Both the position numbers and the translations under genes were made by a program. Of a DNA stretch of 64,000 bases, positions 1 to 9,900 are shown in pieces. The notes beneath the pieces are model-generated. The model made no database searches. It was not told the DNA's origin and saw only the letters and a program-made list of their open reading frames with translations. The DNA lies in assembly GCA_025504975.1 (NCBI GenBank), contig JANUWI010000001.1:3658001-3722000 (forward strand), given 5' to 3'. Within the stretch, counting starts at the first letter, position 1, and each line of letters opens with the position of its first letter. The stretch comes from Plenodomus lindquistii. Taxonomy: Eukaryota; Ascomycota; Dothideomycetes; Pleosporales; Leptosphaeriaceae.

Positions 1-246
1 GATTGTAGGGTGTATGTGAACCACACATATAGGTCGATTTGAAGATGGATTCGTCATCATCAGAAGAAGTCTCGAACACATTAGCTCTTTCGTTTCGTTA
101 CTTCGACGTAAACTCAAATAGCAAAGCGAATCGCCCCCAGATTTCATGTCAAAGGTCGGACCAAACGATCACTCCGAAAGCGCCATCTCAGATGGTTTCA
201 TCCCACAAAGCAAGGCTTTCATCCCTACTCAGATCATTGACGTTGT
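1..246. other. Left edge, no gene seen
   Basis: Only short overlapping reading frames without family resemblance are visible. The stretch probably contains the 3' untranslated region of the minus-strand gene that ends at 247. Confidence 0.4.
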
Positions 247-741
247 CTACACCCCAACAATAGCACTCACAACCACCATACTAAGCACCATCCAGCCCAC
301 CGCCCCTCCAAGCCTTATCGCACCGCCCTCGGCCACAGCCGACTGACTAGCTGTACTAGAGGCCGAAATCACAGGAATAGACACCGTACCACTGGCTTCC
401 GGCTCCGTCTTTGACGGAAAACTGTGCGTCTCGGTGTACCCTGTATCAACGCCTGCCCGCTTCAGCGCCTTCCTCACGCACGCCGAGACCTCTGTATCAT
501 TCAGCCCGGGCGCCGTGATGTCACAGTAGGTGAAGCAGTCCTTTAACCCGGGGTCCGTGGCGTTAATGGACGATTCGCGCGGCGTGAAGGTGGTGGCTGG
601 GGATTGGCAGCAGGTGGTCAGGAGGGATGTTGTGTCGCGGACGTAGCCGAGAGAGTACCAGGCGCTGCTGTTGGTGGGTGGGATGGTGGAGGCGCGGTAC
701 CATTCTGCCGGGGGTGTTTGCTCGCAGACGGTGAGGACCAT
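247..741 (-). CDS. Small Cys-containing protein with GPI-like hydrophobic C-terminus
   Basis: This is a 164-residue frame from an ATG at 741. It has several paired or spaced cysteines (CEQTPP near the start, TTCCQSP around residue 43, DCFTYC around 68-73), then a Ser/Thr-rich stretch, and a hydrophobic C-terminal segment of about 20 residues ending in AIVGV. That layout (Cys-containing ectodomain, S/T linker, hydrophobic tail) fits a small GPI-anchored or tail-anchored surface protein. No N-terminal signal peptide is visible in this frame, so a signal-bearing exon upstream (742-960) may be missing, or the protein may be membrane-anchored by its tail only. I do not recognise a family. The reading is by composition and layout only. 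Confidence 0.5.
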   Translation of the reverse strand: MVLTVCEQTPPAEWYRASTIPPTNSSAWYSLGYVRDTTSLLTTCCQSPATTFTPRESSINATDPGLKDCFTYCDITAPGLNDTEVSACVRKALKRAGVDTGYTETHSFPSKTEPEASGTVSIPVISASSTASQSAVAEGGAIRLGGAVGWMVLSMVVVSAIVGV

Positions 742-1216
742 TGTTGATGGTGTTTGAGGTGAGGAATGGGACGGTCAAGTTGCGAGTGTAGGCGTTGTGG
801 AAGAAATATATGAAAATGGTGGGTCTGCTTGGTTTGAGGCGCTGTGATGTACAAGGAAGATGTTTGCGTTGTGCAGGAGTCGTGTTTGTTCGTGACGCGA
901 ATGTCGTGGCTTTCTTATATTCCTGACACGGAAAAAGGCCCCCTATGAGCCTCAATGACATGGTTCGGACCCTCGTTGTAGCTCATGTCATGTTCGAAAG
1001 AATTGTTCGGTGTACCATCTGCTACGGTGCCAAACACGATGCGGCTGTGATAAGCACACTAGACCCGTTTCAGACCGGGGCGTAATCGCCTTGTGAGCAT
1101 CATGTCAGATTGGTGTGGCGGAGCACCTATCAATGTACGAACAGGAATCTTCATTGGCTTAATCTATCATGCTGAATATACCAAATTCAGAGAGATGCCA
1201 CTGTCACTGATCAGGA
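742..1216. other. Intergenic, no gene seen
   Basis: This is about 475 bases between two minus-strand genes. It should hold the promoter of the 247-741 gene and the 3' end of the zinc-finger gene. Minus-strand frames of 78 and 132 codons at 618-961 overlap the upstream gene and are His/Pro/Thr-rich shadows. A missed signal-peptide exon for the upstream gene could lie here. Confidence 0.4.
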
Positions 1217-3229
1217 TCATGTACCGGTGAGCCATGGCTGATGGGTCTGATTTCCTCCTGGTCTATGCGCGCAATGTTTCTCCTCATGTGCCTTGATGTT
1301 ATCTTTCCTCGAATCTCTCTTGCCGCAGTACATGCAAATGAACACCCTGGATAGATCCGCGAACCCCCTACATGTCTTGGCCGTCTTTCTGTGCTTGTTT
1401 AGGTTACCCAGATTGACAAAACGGCACTTGCAGTGTGGACAGGTACGCCGAGATGATGCGCCATCAGTACTGGTAGGCGAGGTGCTGGAACGCACCGATG
1501 GTGGAGTAAGAGGCGAAGGTTGGTTGGTCTGCGGCAACGTACTGACTGGGTGACCCTGGCCGCCCAGGAATGGAGGCAGCTGCGCAATGGACGACTGAGT
1601 ATGTGCAGGTGATTCCTTAACAGACTGTCTAAAAACATCAGCCTCGTCGTCCCAATACGAAAGATCCTCTGCATTCCTGAGACCGTGGTCGAAGATCAGC
1701 CCGTCTTTCCAGGATGCATCAAGACCTATAATTGCAGCGATGAGGTAGCAGTTGCGGGCGACGATAGCTGACCATGTGCAACTTGTTGTCTCGTATTGCT
1801 GGCTCCAAGGGTCAAGGGCGTCATTGATGCTTCGTGTGCCCTGCCAAGCTGAGTACATTAGCGACTTGTGATGAGAACAGCGGAGGGCTGGCTTACCGAG
1901 TATGCACGCCAGGATCAAGCCGAAGATAAGAGTTGCCGCGCACAGCAGGACGACTGGGACTATGTCGATAATTTCCAAGGAGCTTGTGTTGAGCTTAAAA
2001 CTCAGACCTACATCACCGGGGTCTCATAATCGACGGGACGGCAAATCTTCCATGTCGCCCTTTGTAGGTACAGAGACGATCTGCATCTCAGCGTGCGGCG
2101 TCGGCTCCCGGGCGGTCCTTCTCGGCTCTGGGTCGGCTTGGAATGGCGTAGGAAGTTTCGTTACAATTCGTTCAAAGAGATTCCTGAAATGCGGCAGATT
2201 CTCCGTGAACTCATAGGGCGATTCGTCACTCAAAACAAATCCATATATCCGAAAGATCACGACTCGGAATAAGGGAACGTCATCGGGGTCTACCATCTGC
2301 AAAAATCGGCTAAGGTCTGTACTGAATCTTCGAAATTGTTAGCAATGAAGCAATTCAAGGGTTTCGGCAGGCATACTCATCTCGGCTATCAGCGTAATGT
2401 TCTTCGAGCTCCGGAATGTATCGCATTCGATCGGCCAACAGGACGAGCCCCAGTATCTGACAGAGTGATTGGGGTTGCTTGTTGCTGAGAATGTTGTTGA
2501 TAGCTGCGATTGCACTATTCCAAACACGGGAAGGGTTCAGGAAGAAGCTTGAGAATGTGGACAATCTCATTCGCACTCGATCGTTTTCATCGACGGACAG
2601 CTTATCTTTGAGCTGGCGGACGTAAAATTGCAAGCTCAACCAGAGATGTTCCCGAATGGATTCGCGTGAGCCCTTAGCCGGATGAGCATACAAAGTGCAG
2701 TTGTTCCTGTGCTTGCTGGACCCATTGGCGCTTCGTGAGTTTGGAACCAATTTCGAGAATGCTTGTCGGAGGGGTCTACGTACTTTGCACAAAACTGATC
2801 CATTGAGGAACCAGCAGGTTCAAGCCATAATCTGTTCAATTCGTACTGTAGGATTTGTAGCACACATAGAGATGAGTCTCTGTCAGGATCGCGTGGCTGG
2901 TCCCAAAAAAATATATCTCCATTGTCAATCCGCGCGAAAGGGCCAGCAGATGCTAGCATAGTTCTTCGTTCTCCAGTCCAGTCATCTTCAAATGGAAAGC
3001 GTCCAGGAAGATTTACATTCAACTCGAGTTGTTGTCCATGATGTGGAAACATCTCAGGGAACGTTTGAAGTTCGTCAAGAGTCCCACGGTATCCAGCCTC
3101 ATCCTTGTTGGAGGCGGAGTCGACAAGGCCTTCAAGCACATCGTCGTAGGGCTCAGCGGGCATGTACCCTGACCATGCGAGGTTGTTCAGAGGCTCAAAT
3201 ATGGCAAACAGAACATCGCGTAACGACAT
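1217..3229 (-). CDS. C2H2 zinc-finger protein with an internal transmembrane segment, five exons
   Basis: My exon model is 3229..2784, 2706..2377, 2309..2072, 1993..1897 and 1848..1217. It closes in phase at every junction and gives 580 residues from the ATG at 3229. Residues 1-337 are an acidic soluble region without a recognised domain. A hydrophobic stretch (VPVVLLCAATLIFGLILAC, about residues 345-368) follows, and the protein ends with two C2H2-type fingers, CPHCKCRF...C and CMYCGKRD...HEEKHC. The introns are 48-78 nt. The GTAAGC...CTAAT...CAG intron at 1849-1896 is especially clear. The intron at 1994-2071 removes an in-frame stop and is the weakest junction. If it is wrong, the locus is two genes, but the fourth exon has no ATG of its own. 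Fingers behind a membrane span suggest a tethered factor, or a non-DNA zinc module. The function is unknown. Confidence 0.62.
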
Positions 3230-4138
3230 CTAGACTCAGAACTTTGCCAGAGGTGCGCGTGACAGTTAAGTCACGAACACCTCTTGCTTGCTCCTAGCTA
3301 AACTGAACAGGTCGACTTTATTGGCAAAGAGACATGAACGGGACAGATGGAGTGAATAGGGGGGGATCAACAAGCGATCCCAGAGTGCCGTGAGCTACGT
3401 CGGTGACAGAGCGGAGTCGTGCCATCTTAATATACAGGACTGGTCCATGAGCCAAGCCTGTGACAGGCATCATCAGTGGCATCGAAGAGTTGGATGGGGT
3501 GGGAGCGTCCTGGGGGCCTACGATTCCTAACGCTAGTCGGGTTCGTCCGTGCGTCATCCGATCATGGCCAAGATCGGCACCGCGTTCCTGACACTAGCCT
3601 CAGCCTCCACGACATTGCTGCAATGACCTCACGTTCGAGCAGCTTGGTGTTGCAAGACGACCTTGAGCTATGCATCCCACTGATGCTGTAGTCTTGAGCG
3701 CTGTGTGGCCCTGAACGTATTCTTATACATTCACGTTGTCCAGCATCTGGATCTACGGGCAGACGCCGATGAGCAGAGGCGACAAGCATACCTCAACAGG
3801 CAGGGCGCTCTCATCAGCATAAGCCATCTGCCAGATATCGCGATTTGGGTCATCTCCTTCGCGCATTAGCAGCCTGTCTGCTTACATGCACTAACCCAAA
3901 CAATCATCGTTGAGATGCGCCACGAATTCCTAACAGCTGGACTGGACGCCACCTGCACGTTCGAAACAGTCCTTCGTCTATCCTGGGGGCTTTGATGACT
4001 TTCACACGTGGCAACCCACCTGGGCTTGACGATTTTGCTCGTTACACAGCTTGGGGAATTCCTAACGCTAAGCCATTCTCGTGACCGGCTGAGCACACCC
4101 GGTACACCTCTAGGCAGTGATCGAGTCACGTGCTGCGA
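3230..4138. other. Gene-free stretch with dispersed ATTCCTAAC motifs
   Basis: No convincing coding frame is present. The frames on either strand are below about 92 codons and lack any family signal. The stretch contains dispersed copies of an ATTCCTAAC-type word at 3523, 3926 and 4058, which become tandem further right. Confidence 0.45.
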
Positions 4139-4211
4139 AGTCAAGAATTAAAATCGAGAAATTTTGCGATCGCAATTTGCGCAGTCAAGAATTAAAGTTG
4201 ACAAGTTTTGC
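4139..4211. repeat. Two-copy 29-bp imperfect direct repeat
   Basis: Copy 1 is 4139-4167 and copy 2 is 4183-4211. Both begin AGTCAAGAATTAAA and end TTTTGC, and they differ at a few internal positions. The 15-bp spacer includes the palindrome-like words GCGATCGC and AATTTGCGC. It lies a few hundred bases upstream of the gene at 4588. It could be a minisatellite remnant or a regulatory repeat, and sequence alone does not decide. Confidence 0.6.
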
Positions 4212-4318
4212 AATGCAATCCCAATCCGCAACGTCACATTCTAGCAATTTGTTCCCAACGCCACGATTCCTAAATCCCAGTGATTTTTTCCCCCAACTCA
4301 CAAAGTCTAGCATTTCTA

Positions 4319-4380
4319 CGATTCCTAAAGTCACAATTTGTTCGATTCCGAAAGTCATAATTTGTTCGATTCCTAACGCG
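4319..4380. repeat. 24-bp tandem repeat (CGATTCCTAAAG-type), 2.6 copies
   Basis: The unit starts CGATTCCTAAAGTCACAATT at 4319, is repeated at 4343 with two changes, and a partial third unit starts at 4367. A more divergent unit containing CAATTTGTTC and CGATTCCTAAAT lies at 4244-4275. Scattered ATTCCTAAC words back to 3523 look like eroded members of the same array. The array ends about 60 bases before a TATA-like run. Confidence 0.7.
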
Positions 4381-4436
4381 ACAGACAATTCGCAAGAAAT
4401 TCGGCGTTATTGACGTGATGGCTCATCGCACGGTGA

Positions 4437-4450
4437 ATATATATATATAC
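4437..4450 (+). promoter_or_regulatory. TATA-like element upstream of the mucin-like gene
   Basis: An alternating TA run (GAATATATATATATACC) lies about 140 bases before the ATG at 4588. A pyrimidine- and CA-rich stretch follows (CATTCACTCATCATC, CAACACTTCAACA), as is common at fungal transcription starts. The assignment rests on sequence and position only. Confidence 0.45.
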
Positions 4451-4587
4451 CAAGCTGAACGCTTCTCAATCATTCACTCATCATCGACTCCCAATACCCT
4501 TCTTACAACCAACACTTCAACAGTCTTGTCGCTCATCGCTTTAAAATCATCTATTGAGTTCAGAAGCCGAAACAAGACCAATCCAGC

Positions 4588-5034
4588 ATGAAATTCCCCC
4601 CAATACCAACGATCCTTCTCGCCTTCGCAATGAACACTGCTATTGCTATGGCATATTCAACTCTAATCAACATGAACAATACGGGTTCCAGCATCGCCAC
4701 CATTGACTTTCCTAGCAACGCGTCTACTACATCCATTGCCATGCCACCTCCGACCACGACAATGACCACTCCAACACCCCCCGCCATCACCCCGATCGCA
4801 ACTCTCAACACCACCCTTCCTTATCCCAGGCAATCCATCCAACCCACATCCATGCCCACTGGCTCTGCCATCGCTACTACACCCTCCTCTAACAACAACC
4901 CCCCGCACACCCCACTCTCGCCTGGAGAAATCACAGCGATTGTGTGTGCGGTAGTCGGTCTCGTTACACCTTTCATCATCTTTCCTGTCAAAGCTGCACT
5001 GCGCCGTCATCGGCACAACATGAGTGGACTTTGA
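4588..5034 (+). CDS. Mucin-like single-pass membrane protein, 148 aa
   Basis: The ATG at 4588 opens a typical signal peptide (MKFPPIPTILLAFAMNTAIA, cleavage probably after about residue 20-22). Residues 25-108 are extremely rich in Ser, Thr and Pro with several N-glycosylation sequons (NNTG, NAST, NTTL). A hydrophobic span follows at about residues 113-133 (ITAIVCAVVGLVTPFIIF), then a short basic tail (ALRRHRHNMSGL). This is the architecture of a small O-glycosylated type I membrane protein, resembling a cell-wall sensor without a cysteine-rich head. No enzymatic domain is present. Upstream, a TATA-like run and a minisatellite lie within 270 bases. The gene is intronless. A small surface protein with no recognised orthologue is the safest reading. 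Confidence 0.65.
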   Translation: MKFPPIPTILLAFAMNTAIAMAYSTLINMNNTGSSIATIDFPSNASTTSIAMPPPTTTMTTPTPPAITPIATLNTTLPYPRQSIQPTSMPTGSAIATTPSSNNNPPHTPLSPGEITAIVCAVVGLVTPFIIFPVKAALRRHRHNMSGL

Positions 5035-5448
5035 AGGAAAAGAAAAACGAGAAGAGAAAAAAAAGGGGGGTTGGTGAATGGTCATGTAATCGATACAACG
5101 CAAAAAGAAAAAAAAATAACAAGGGAGGGGAGACAAGACGAGACGAGACGAGATGCTAGCAGGCTTGTGCTTGTGCTTGTGCTTGTGCTTGTGCTTGTCT
5201 ATGTGATGATAACATGACATGCTTATACGTGGACACACTAGCATAATATGATTTATTAGAGTTGTTGTTGCACGTCTATCGCCGCGGTGGTAGGTAGTGG
5301 ATGGTGGGGTTTTGCAGGTACGTATAAGGAACAGAAGCATACGCGGTACTCATTATATATGCCGTACTGTCAAGCTTTCAGATAGGATACATGTACTCTG
5401 TTTTTCCCCTTCTCTTGACGTCCCTTTTCTCTAGCCCCACGGATACGC
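5035..5448. other. Intergenic, purine-rich then GCTTGT repeat
   Basis: The 3' flank of the mucin-like gene starts with an A/G-rich run (5036-5155) including short GACGA repeats. A hexamer array (GCTTGT) at 5163-5198 follows. No coding frame is supported. The 225-codon minus frame crossing here is repeat-driven (a Lys-His run). Confidence 0.5.
5163..5198. repeat. (GCTTGT)6 microsatellite
   Basis: Six uninterrupted copies of GCTTGT lie between two convergent genes. On the minus strand this spells a Lys-His repeat in a long open frame, which explains the frame without requiring a gene. Confidence 0.85.
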
Positions 5449-6450
5449 TTATATGCCTCCCGGAAACAAAAGTCCATTCTCCCGCCTACACATTTCCAAA
5501 ACCCTCAAAACCTCCCTACTATGCGCCTCCAACCCCATCCTCGCACTCTCATCCCCTTTCTCAATAATCCTCGCAAACTCCTCCGCCTCCTCCTTCAAAT
5601 TCTCCTTCTCCGGCTCCTTCACCCCCACCACCTCTTCCCTCTTCTTCGTCTTCGGATCCCAAAGCGTAATCTTGCTGATATCCGTGATAGTGGGTGTAAT
5701 CAGTGTTCCTTTTTCGCCGTAGATTTCACTCGGGGCGTCAGAATTCCATATCTTACTGTGGTGTAAATGCACGGTGTAACCTTTTTCATACGTCAAGATA
5801 AGGTGGCCTGCGCCATCAGCGCCCGTGGCGATTTTGACGGGGTAGTATGTTGCTGTTTGTGGTGCGCCGAAGAGATCAATGGCCGCGGCGACGCAATACA
5901 CGCCTAGATCGACCAGTGCGCCACCGCCCATTTCCAGATTAAAAATGTTGGGCGTTTCACCCTGCAACACTTTTTCGTAGCGGGAGGAGTACTGGGCGAA
6001 AGTTAGGCTTGCGCCGTGGATGGGGCCGAGACGTGGGATTTGCGACTTGAGGAGTTTGAAATTTGACTCTTGGATGTGGCGGAATGCTTCGATGAGGATG
6101 ACACCCTTGTCCTTTGCTATTTTAAACAAGTCGTCGAGCTCGGCGACGGTGGAGCATGAGGGTTTCTCTAGGATCACGTGTTTGCCCGCCTCGAGCATTT
6201 GTTTTGCCTGGGCGTAGTGCAGGATGTTGGGGGATGCGATGTAGACTGTGTTTATGGCTTTTGAGGCGGCGAGGTCGGAGAGCGAGGTGTAGATTGCGAT
6301 GTCCTTGTTTGAGTATTTGCTGGCGAATTCTGAGGCGGTCTCTTGGGTGCGCGAGTAGACGGCGGCGAGGGTGTATTTTCCGGTGGAGTGGGCGCCCGCG
6401 ATGAAGGAGTGGGTGATCCAGTTTGTGCCGATAATGCCTAGGGTGATCAT
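5449..6450 (-). CDS. Gfo/Idh/MocA-family NAD(P)-dependent oxidoreductase
   Basis: This is an intronless 333-residue protein. The N-terminal Rossmann fold starts at residue 1 (MITLGIIGTNWIT, a variant of GxGxxG in which Asn-Trp replaces the usual residues). VYSRT follows beta-strand 2, and IASPNILHYAQAKQMLEAGKH leads into EKPSCST, which carries the family's conserved Glu-Lys-Pro (about residues 94-96). The C-terminal half has the alpha/beta dimerisation domain, with EMGGGALVDLGVYCV matching the family's conserved GGGxLxDxGxY region. Members oxidise or reduce sugars, inositols or trans-dihydrodiols in the cytosol. The substrate cannot be read from sequence. The length is normal and both ends are clear. 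The neighbours give no pathway clue. Confidence 0.88.
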   Translation of the reverse strand: MITLGIIGTNWITHSFIAGAHSTGKYTLAAVYSRTQETASEFASKYSNKDIAIYTSLSDLAASKAINTVYIASPNILHYAQAKQMLEAGKHVILEKPSCSTVAELDDLFKIAKDKGVILIEAFRHIQESNFKLLKSQIPRLGPIHGASLTFAQYSSRYEKVLQGETPNIFNLEMGGGALVDLGVYCVAAAIDLFGAPQTATYYPVKIATGADGAGHLILTYEKGYTVHLHHSKIWNSDAPSEIYGEKGTLITPTITDISKITLWDPKTKKREEVVGVKEPEKENLKEEAEEFARIIEKGDESARMGLEAHSREVLRVLEMCRRENGLLFPGGI

Positions 6451-7252
6451 TTTGGCGGTGATGTTGTTGCTTTTGTCTTTGGTGATGTTTTGATGGCGTG
6501 GAGGATGGGGGTGCTGAAGTAAGATTGTTGTGTAATGTTGTGGAGCGAAGGATCTGCAGCGATGAAGAGTGTTTATATGCTCGCAGAATCTTGCTATGTC
6601 AGCTAGTCGCAGCCTTTTTGTTGGGTCATGTAACTGCTAGAGGGGCACGTCGCGTTTGCAACCCCACTATCGTGAAGGCTCGATGATGTCGGATCGGAAG
6701 ACCCACGCCGCTGATTGGCCAACTGCTACAATTTCCCAAAACAGTAAGCACGCTTTGCAAGAATGGAGATTTCGCCCACTCCCAAACATGACCATCTTGA
6801 GAACCACAACTATTCACAACACATTACATTTGTAAACAGTTTTTCATTGCTAGTACTTAGAATTACGCTCAATACCGCAAACGTAGAATCCTACCGCATG
6901 CATGTAGACAAAATCAGAGCTCCTTGTGCTGTGTCTGCAAAGGAGGGTATCATATTGGTAACGTGCTTGCTCAATCGTAGAATGCATCATACCGTATGCT
7001 GTGGGGAAAACAAATCGTCCAAAACGCCTGATCCGACCGGGTCCGTGTCGCAGTGTGCTTCGCTCGTAGAAACACTTGGATGGAAAGCATATTTTCCAAA
7101 GACGGTAAGGATGTACCATCAATCTGCAAGTGGTGCAGGGCAAAGTCTGACCTGACACGTAAAAAACATCCAAAACTCCATGTATGCCGCTGTTCGACTG
7201 ATTTGGGCAGACGCAGGACTTGCCGACACCGTTGTGTATATCATGTCGAGCC
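6451..7252. other. Intergenic, no gene seen
   Basis: This contains the promoter of the oxidoreductase and the 3' region of the Ser/Pro-rich gene. Frames of 130 and 153 codons on opposite strands at 6763-7311 overlap each other, start without context and have no recognisable domain. I treat them as chance. Confidence 0.45.
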
Positions 7253-8464
7253 TCAATCCTCCCAAATGGTCTCGAGATCCAAGTCTTGGCGCCTCTCGGC
7301 TCCACAGACACTCCACCTCTTCCTGGAGTCGCGCTTGCCGAAGCCGATACTGCGACCGCGACCTTCTGGCTGGTCTAAGCTAGATCGTCTCTGCTCTTCA
7401 CCGTCCTCGCGATCGGCTGCTGCCTTGAGCCGTGCAATGCGATCTGCCTCGATGGCCTCTTCTTCAGCGTCTGGGCTGTCCTCGATTGTTTCGAGAGAGG
7501 AAATGGACGGACTGCGAGAGCGCATCGAGGTTGGTGTGGAGGGTACGGACGACGAGGCAAGGGAAGCTGGATACTGCTCGTTGAATTTGTGAGGTGGCAG
7601 CAGCGGTGAGGAGGAGGTGGATGTAGGTGTACTGGCATTGGACGCATTGGACGAGAGGCCACCGAATGACACGGCGACCTGGTAAAGCGGTGAGGCTGGG
7701 CGTCTTCGCCGTGAGAGAGAGCCGGTGCTACTTTTCAGACTCGAGACGCCAGAAGCCGCCCGTGGGGTGAGCTCCAACTCTGCGTCCTCTGAGATGTCGC
7801 ATACGCTGGGCGCGCCCTCGAAGGATCCTATCGAAGTAGGGCGTAGCGCAGAACCATAGCTGGTTGGCATGGCTCGTAAGTCGACATCTCGTGGGCTGCG
7901 TGTCCTCTTGGGGGAGCGCAGAGGCGAGGCAGGGCGGGCGAGGGGTGGTGGTATGGGTGAGAGCATGAGGTTGCCAATGGGGTGCATGACGGTCGGCAGT
8001 GAATGGGCTCGTGTCATGGGCGGTGCCCGGGGGAGGGCGGAGGTGCTCTGGGTGCGCAGGTGAGATCGCGCATAGGGAGAGCGGTTTCGAGGCGGATGAG
8101 CGTGGGTAGGGGTGGGGGAGGTGGTGGAGGTAGTGGTCTTCATGGTGTCGAAAGAAGGGGAGGTATGCGAGCGTGGCGTAGAGGGCCGTCGCGAGGAGGT
8201 GCTGTCGTCGGATGTGTTGCTAAGTTGGCGTGACAGAGTAGTGATGCCTTCGCCCATGTCGGTAATGGTGTCTTCTGGCAGGCTGCTCACTCTGGTGGGT
8301 TTAGAGGCAGAAGCAGCGTGAGGCAGTTTCGGGCTTGGTGTCGTGGGCGGGCGGTCGCGGTGGTTTGCCGTGGACATGTCGTTTAGGCGCTGGAGCAGAT
8401 CGTCGGGGTGCAGAAGATCTCCACCTTGTTCTGCCGGCGACGAGGAAAGATGTGCGGCAGTCAT
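7253..8464 (-). CDS. Ser/Pro/Arg-rich disordered protein with conserved WSVCGAERR tail
   Basis: This is a 403-residue intronless frame from the ATG at 8464. Most of it (residues 35-330) is low-complexity Ser, Thr, Pro and Arg with many SP/TP sites and basic patches (SPKRTRSPRDV), so it is probably disordered and heavily phosphorylated. An acidic helix (IEADRIARLKAAADRED, about residues 335-352) precedes a compact C-terminus with RKRWSVCGAERRQDLDLETI. From memory, that tail is a conserved signature of an uncharacterised fungal protein group often labelled basic proline-rich protein. No catalytic domain is seen. The conserved tail suggests a docking motif. The function is unknown. Confidence 0.7.
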   Translation of the reverse strand: MTAAHLSSSPAEQGGDLLHPDDLLQRLNDMSTANHRDRPPTTPSPKLPHAASASKPTRVSSLPEDTITDMGEGITTLSRQLSNTSDDSTSSRRPSTPRSHTSPSFDTMKTTTSTTSPTPTHAHPPRNRSPYARSHLRTQSTSALPRAPPMTRAHSLPTVMHPIGNLMLSPIPPPLARPASPLRSPKRTRSPRDVDLRAMPTSYGSALRPTSIGSFEGAPSVCDISEDAELELTPRAASGVSSLKSSTGSLSRRRRPASPLYQVAVSFGGLSSNASNASTPTSTSSSPLLPPHKFNEQYPASLASSSVPSTPTSMRSRSPSISSLETIEDSPDAEEEAIEADRIARLKAAADREDGEEQRRSSLDQPEGRGRSIGFGKRDSRKRWSVCGAERRQDLDLETIWED

Positions 8465-9900
8465 GGCGATGGCGGTGAGGAGCCTGTATACATAGTCTAC
8501 TCTAGTACAGTGCAGTGCAGTGCCTAACGCGGTGAGAGCCTCGGTGGTGCTAGGGGCGCAGGGGGGCCGTCAGGTGGGTATCGCGCTCGAGCGCACAATG
8601 CTCCTTGCTCTGTTTCAGCCGCCGGATGGCGAGCGACGGCGCACACTGACTGGCTGCTGCGCGCTGATGGGGTTGGCCGCGACCACTGTCACAGCGAGTG
8701 TGCGAGGACAGCGGCGAGGACGACGACGACGTGTAGAGTCGGAGAGGTCAAGCAGAAGAAGTTTGCAGAGTGTTCTGGGTTGTCGCAGAACAGAACGGGC
8801 GAGACCTTGGGGGTTAGTTGACTACTGCAACTGCAAGTGCATGGCAAGAGCGCGACGTTGGTACCTGCCGCCGCCGCCGCCCACCGACCGACGCGCCCGC
8901 CACTGAATCCGGGGCAGCGCTGACCCTGACGCCCGCCCACAACAAAGGCCTGACACGACGCAACCAGTCAAGGCAATGTTACACAACACACTCGCTATCC
9001 ACTCTCCATTCCCTGCACACCAATGCGTCATCTCTACTTTACTCTACATCTACTCTACATCTACTCTACATGCCGACATGACAGGACACCTCATCTCACG
9101 TGCACCCGCCCCGATGCCTATCCATCCATCTCCACTGCCCTTTCTTTCTTTCTTTCTTTCTGCCGCCCTAATCCCACCCTACCGCCGCTAACCAGACCCT
9201 GCATTTTAGGCCTTCCCACCGCCCACCATCTCCACCTCGTCAACTCCGGCATTAACCTCGTCGAGTCAGCCACCAATCACGCCCCACCCCCCGTCTATTT
9301 CCAATCACTGCCCTCCTGCTTTCACTCGTCGCCATTGCTATTTTCGCCCCTTTGCCCAATGACGTTTGAGCCTTTGCAAACTTTGTTTATGCGGAACGGG
9401 GTCCTCCTTACTCTTTACTCCATCTGCGCCTAAGTATCCATGTACGCGATATAGTGTCTTGGTCATGCTAATGTTTTGTGGCTGCCATCCTGTAATTAGG
9501 GCGTGGTGTAGCTTAGGGTTGGCAACTATGACTTTAGGCAACAAGGCATTTGTATATGGAGCCTGTTGAATTTCGCGCTTCGTCTACAAGCAGGCAGAAT
9601 GGAGACACCGCGTAAAACGAGACCACAGATGTTTAGGCCATCTCAGAGTGCTTGTGTAAACCTTTCTGGGGAAAAAACGACGTCTTGGGTAAAGCTCCCG
9701 AGGGCTGTTGTCATGAGGCATTCGTCACATTCAAGGCACGCTTTGCTCGAAGCGTTGGTATAGAGTGTCTTGGTCGTCGTTCGAGCGCTGCCTATGTATC
9801 CTCTACCGTCGACTTCATTCTCTCGCCTCACTCAGCAGACTTCCACGTTTTCTCTCTATTATACCATGTCGTTACCTTTCATTCGTCGTTAGAGTTTTCT
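8465..9900. other. Intergenic, about 1.4 kb, no gene seen
   Basis: The first part is the promoter of the Ser/Pro-rich gene, with pyrimidine-rich tracts on the plus strand and a (CTTT) run at 9141-9161. Several overlapping plus-strand frames up to 136 codons are low-complexity (Ser/Leu/Thr/His) and lack homology. I see no tRNA and no transposon ends. Confidence 0.4.

Noticed and set aside
563..961. 132-codon minus-strand frame rich in His/Pro/Arg
   Set aside because: It overlaps the 247-741 gene in another frame and has the composition of a shadow frame.
5163..5198. CRISPR-like regular repeat
   Set aside because: The units are contiguous hexamers without spacers in a eukaryotic intergenic region, so it is a microsatellite.
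4663..5340. 225-codon minus-strand frame with a Lys-His repeat
   Set aside because: It is antisense to the mucin-like gene and depends on the GCTTGT microsatellite. It has no domain and no conserved start.
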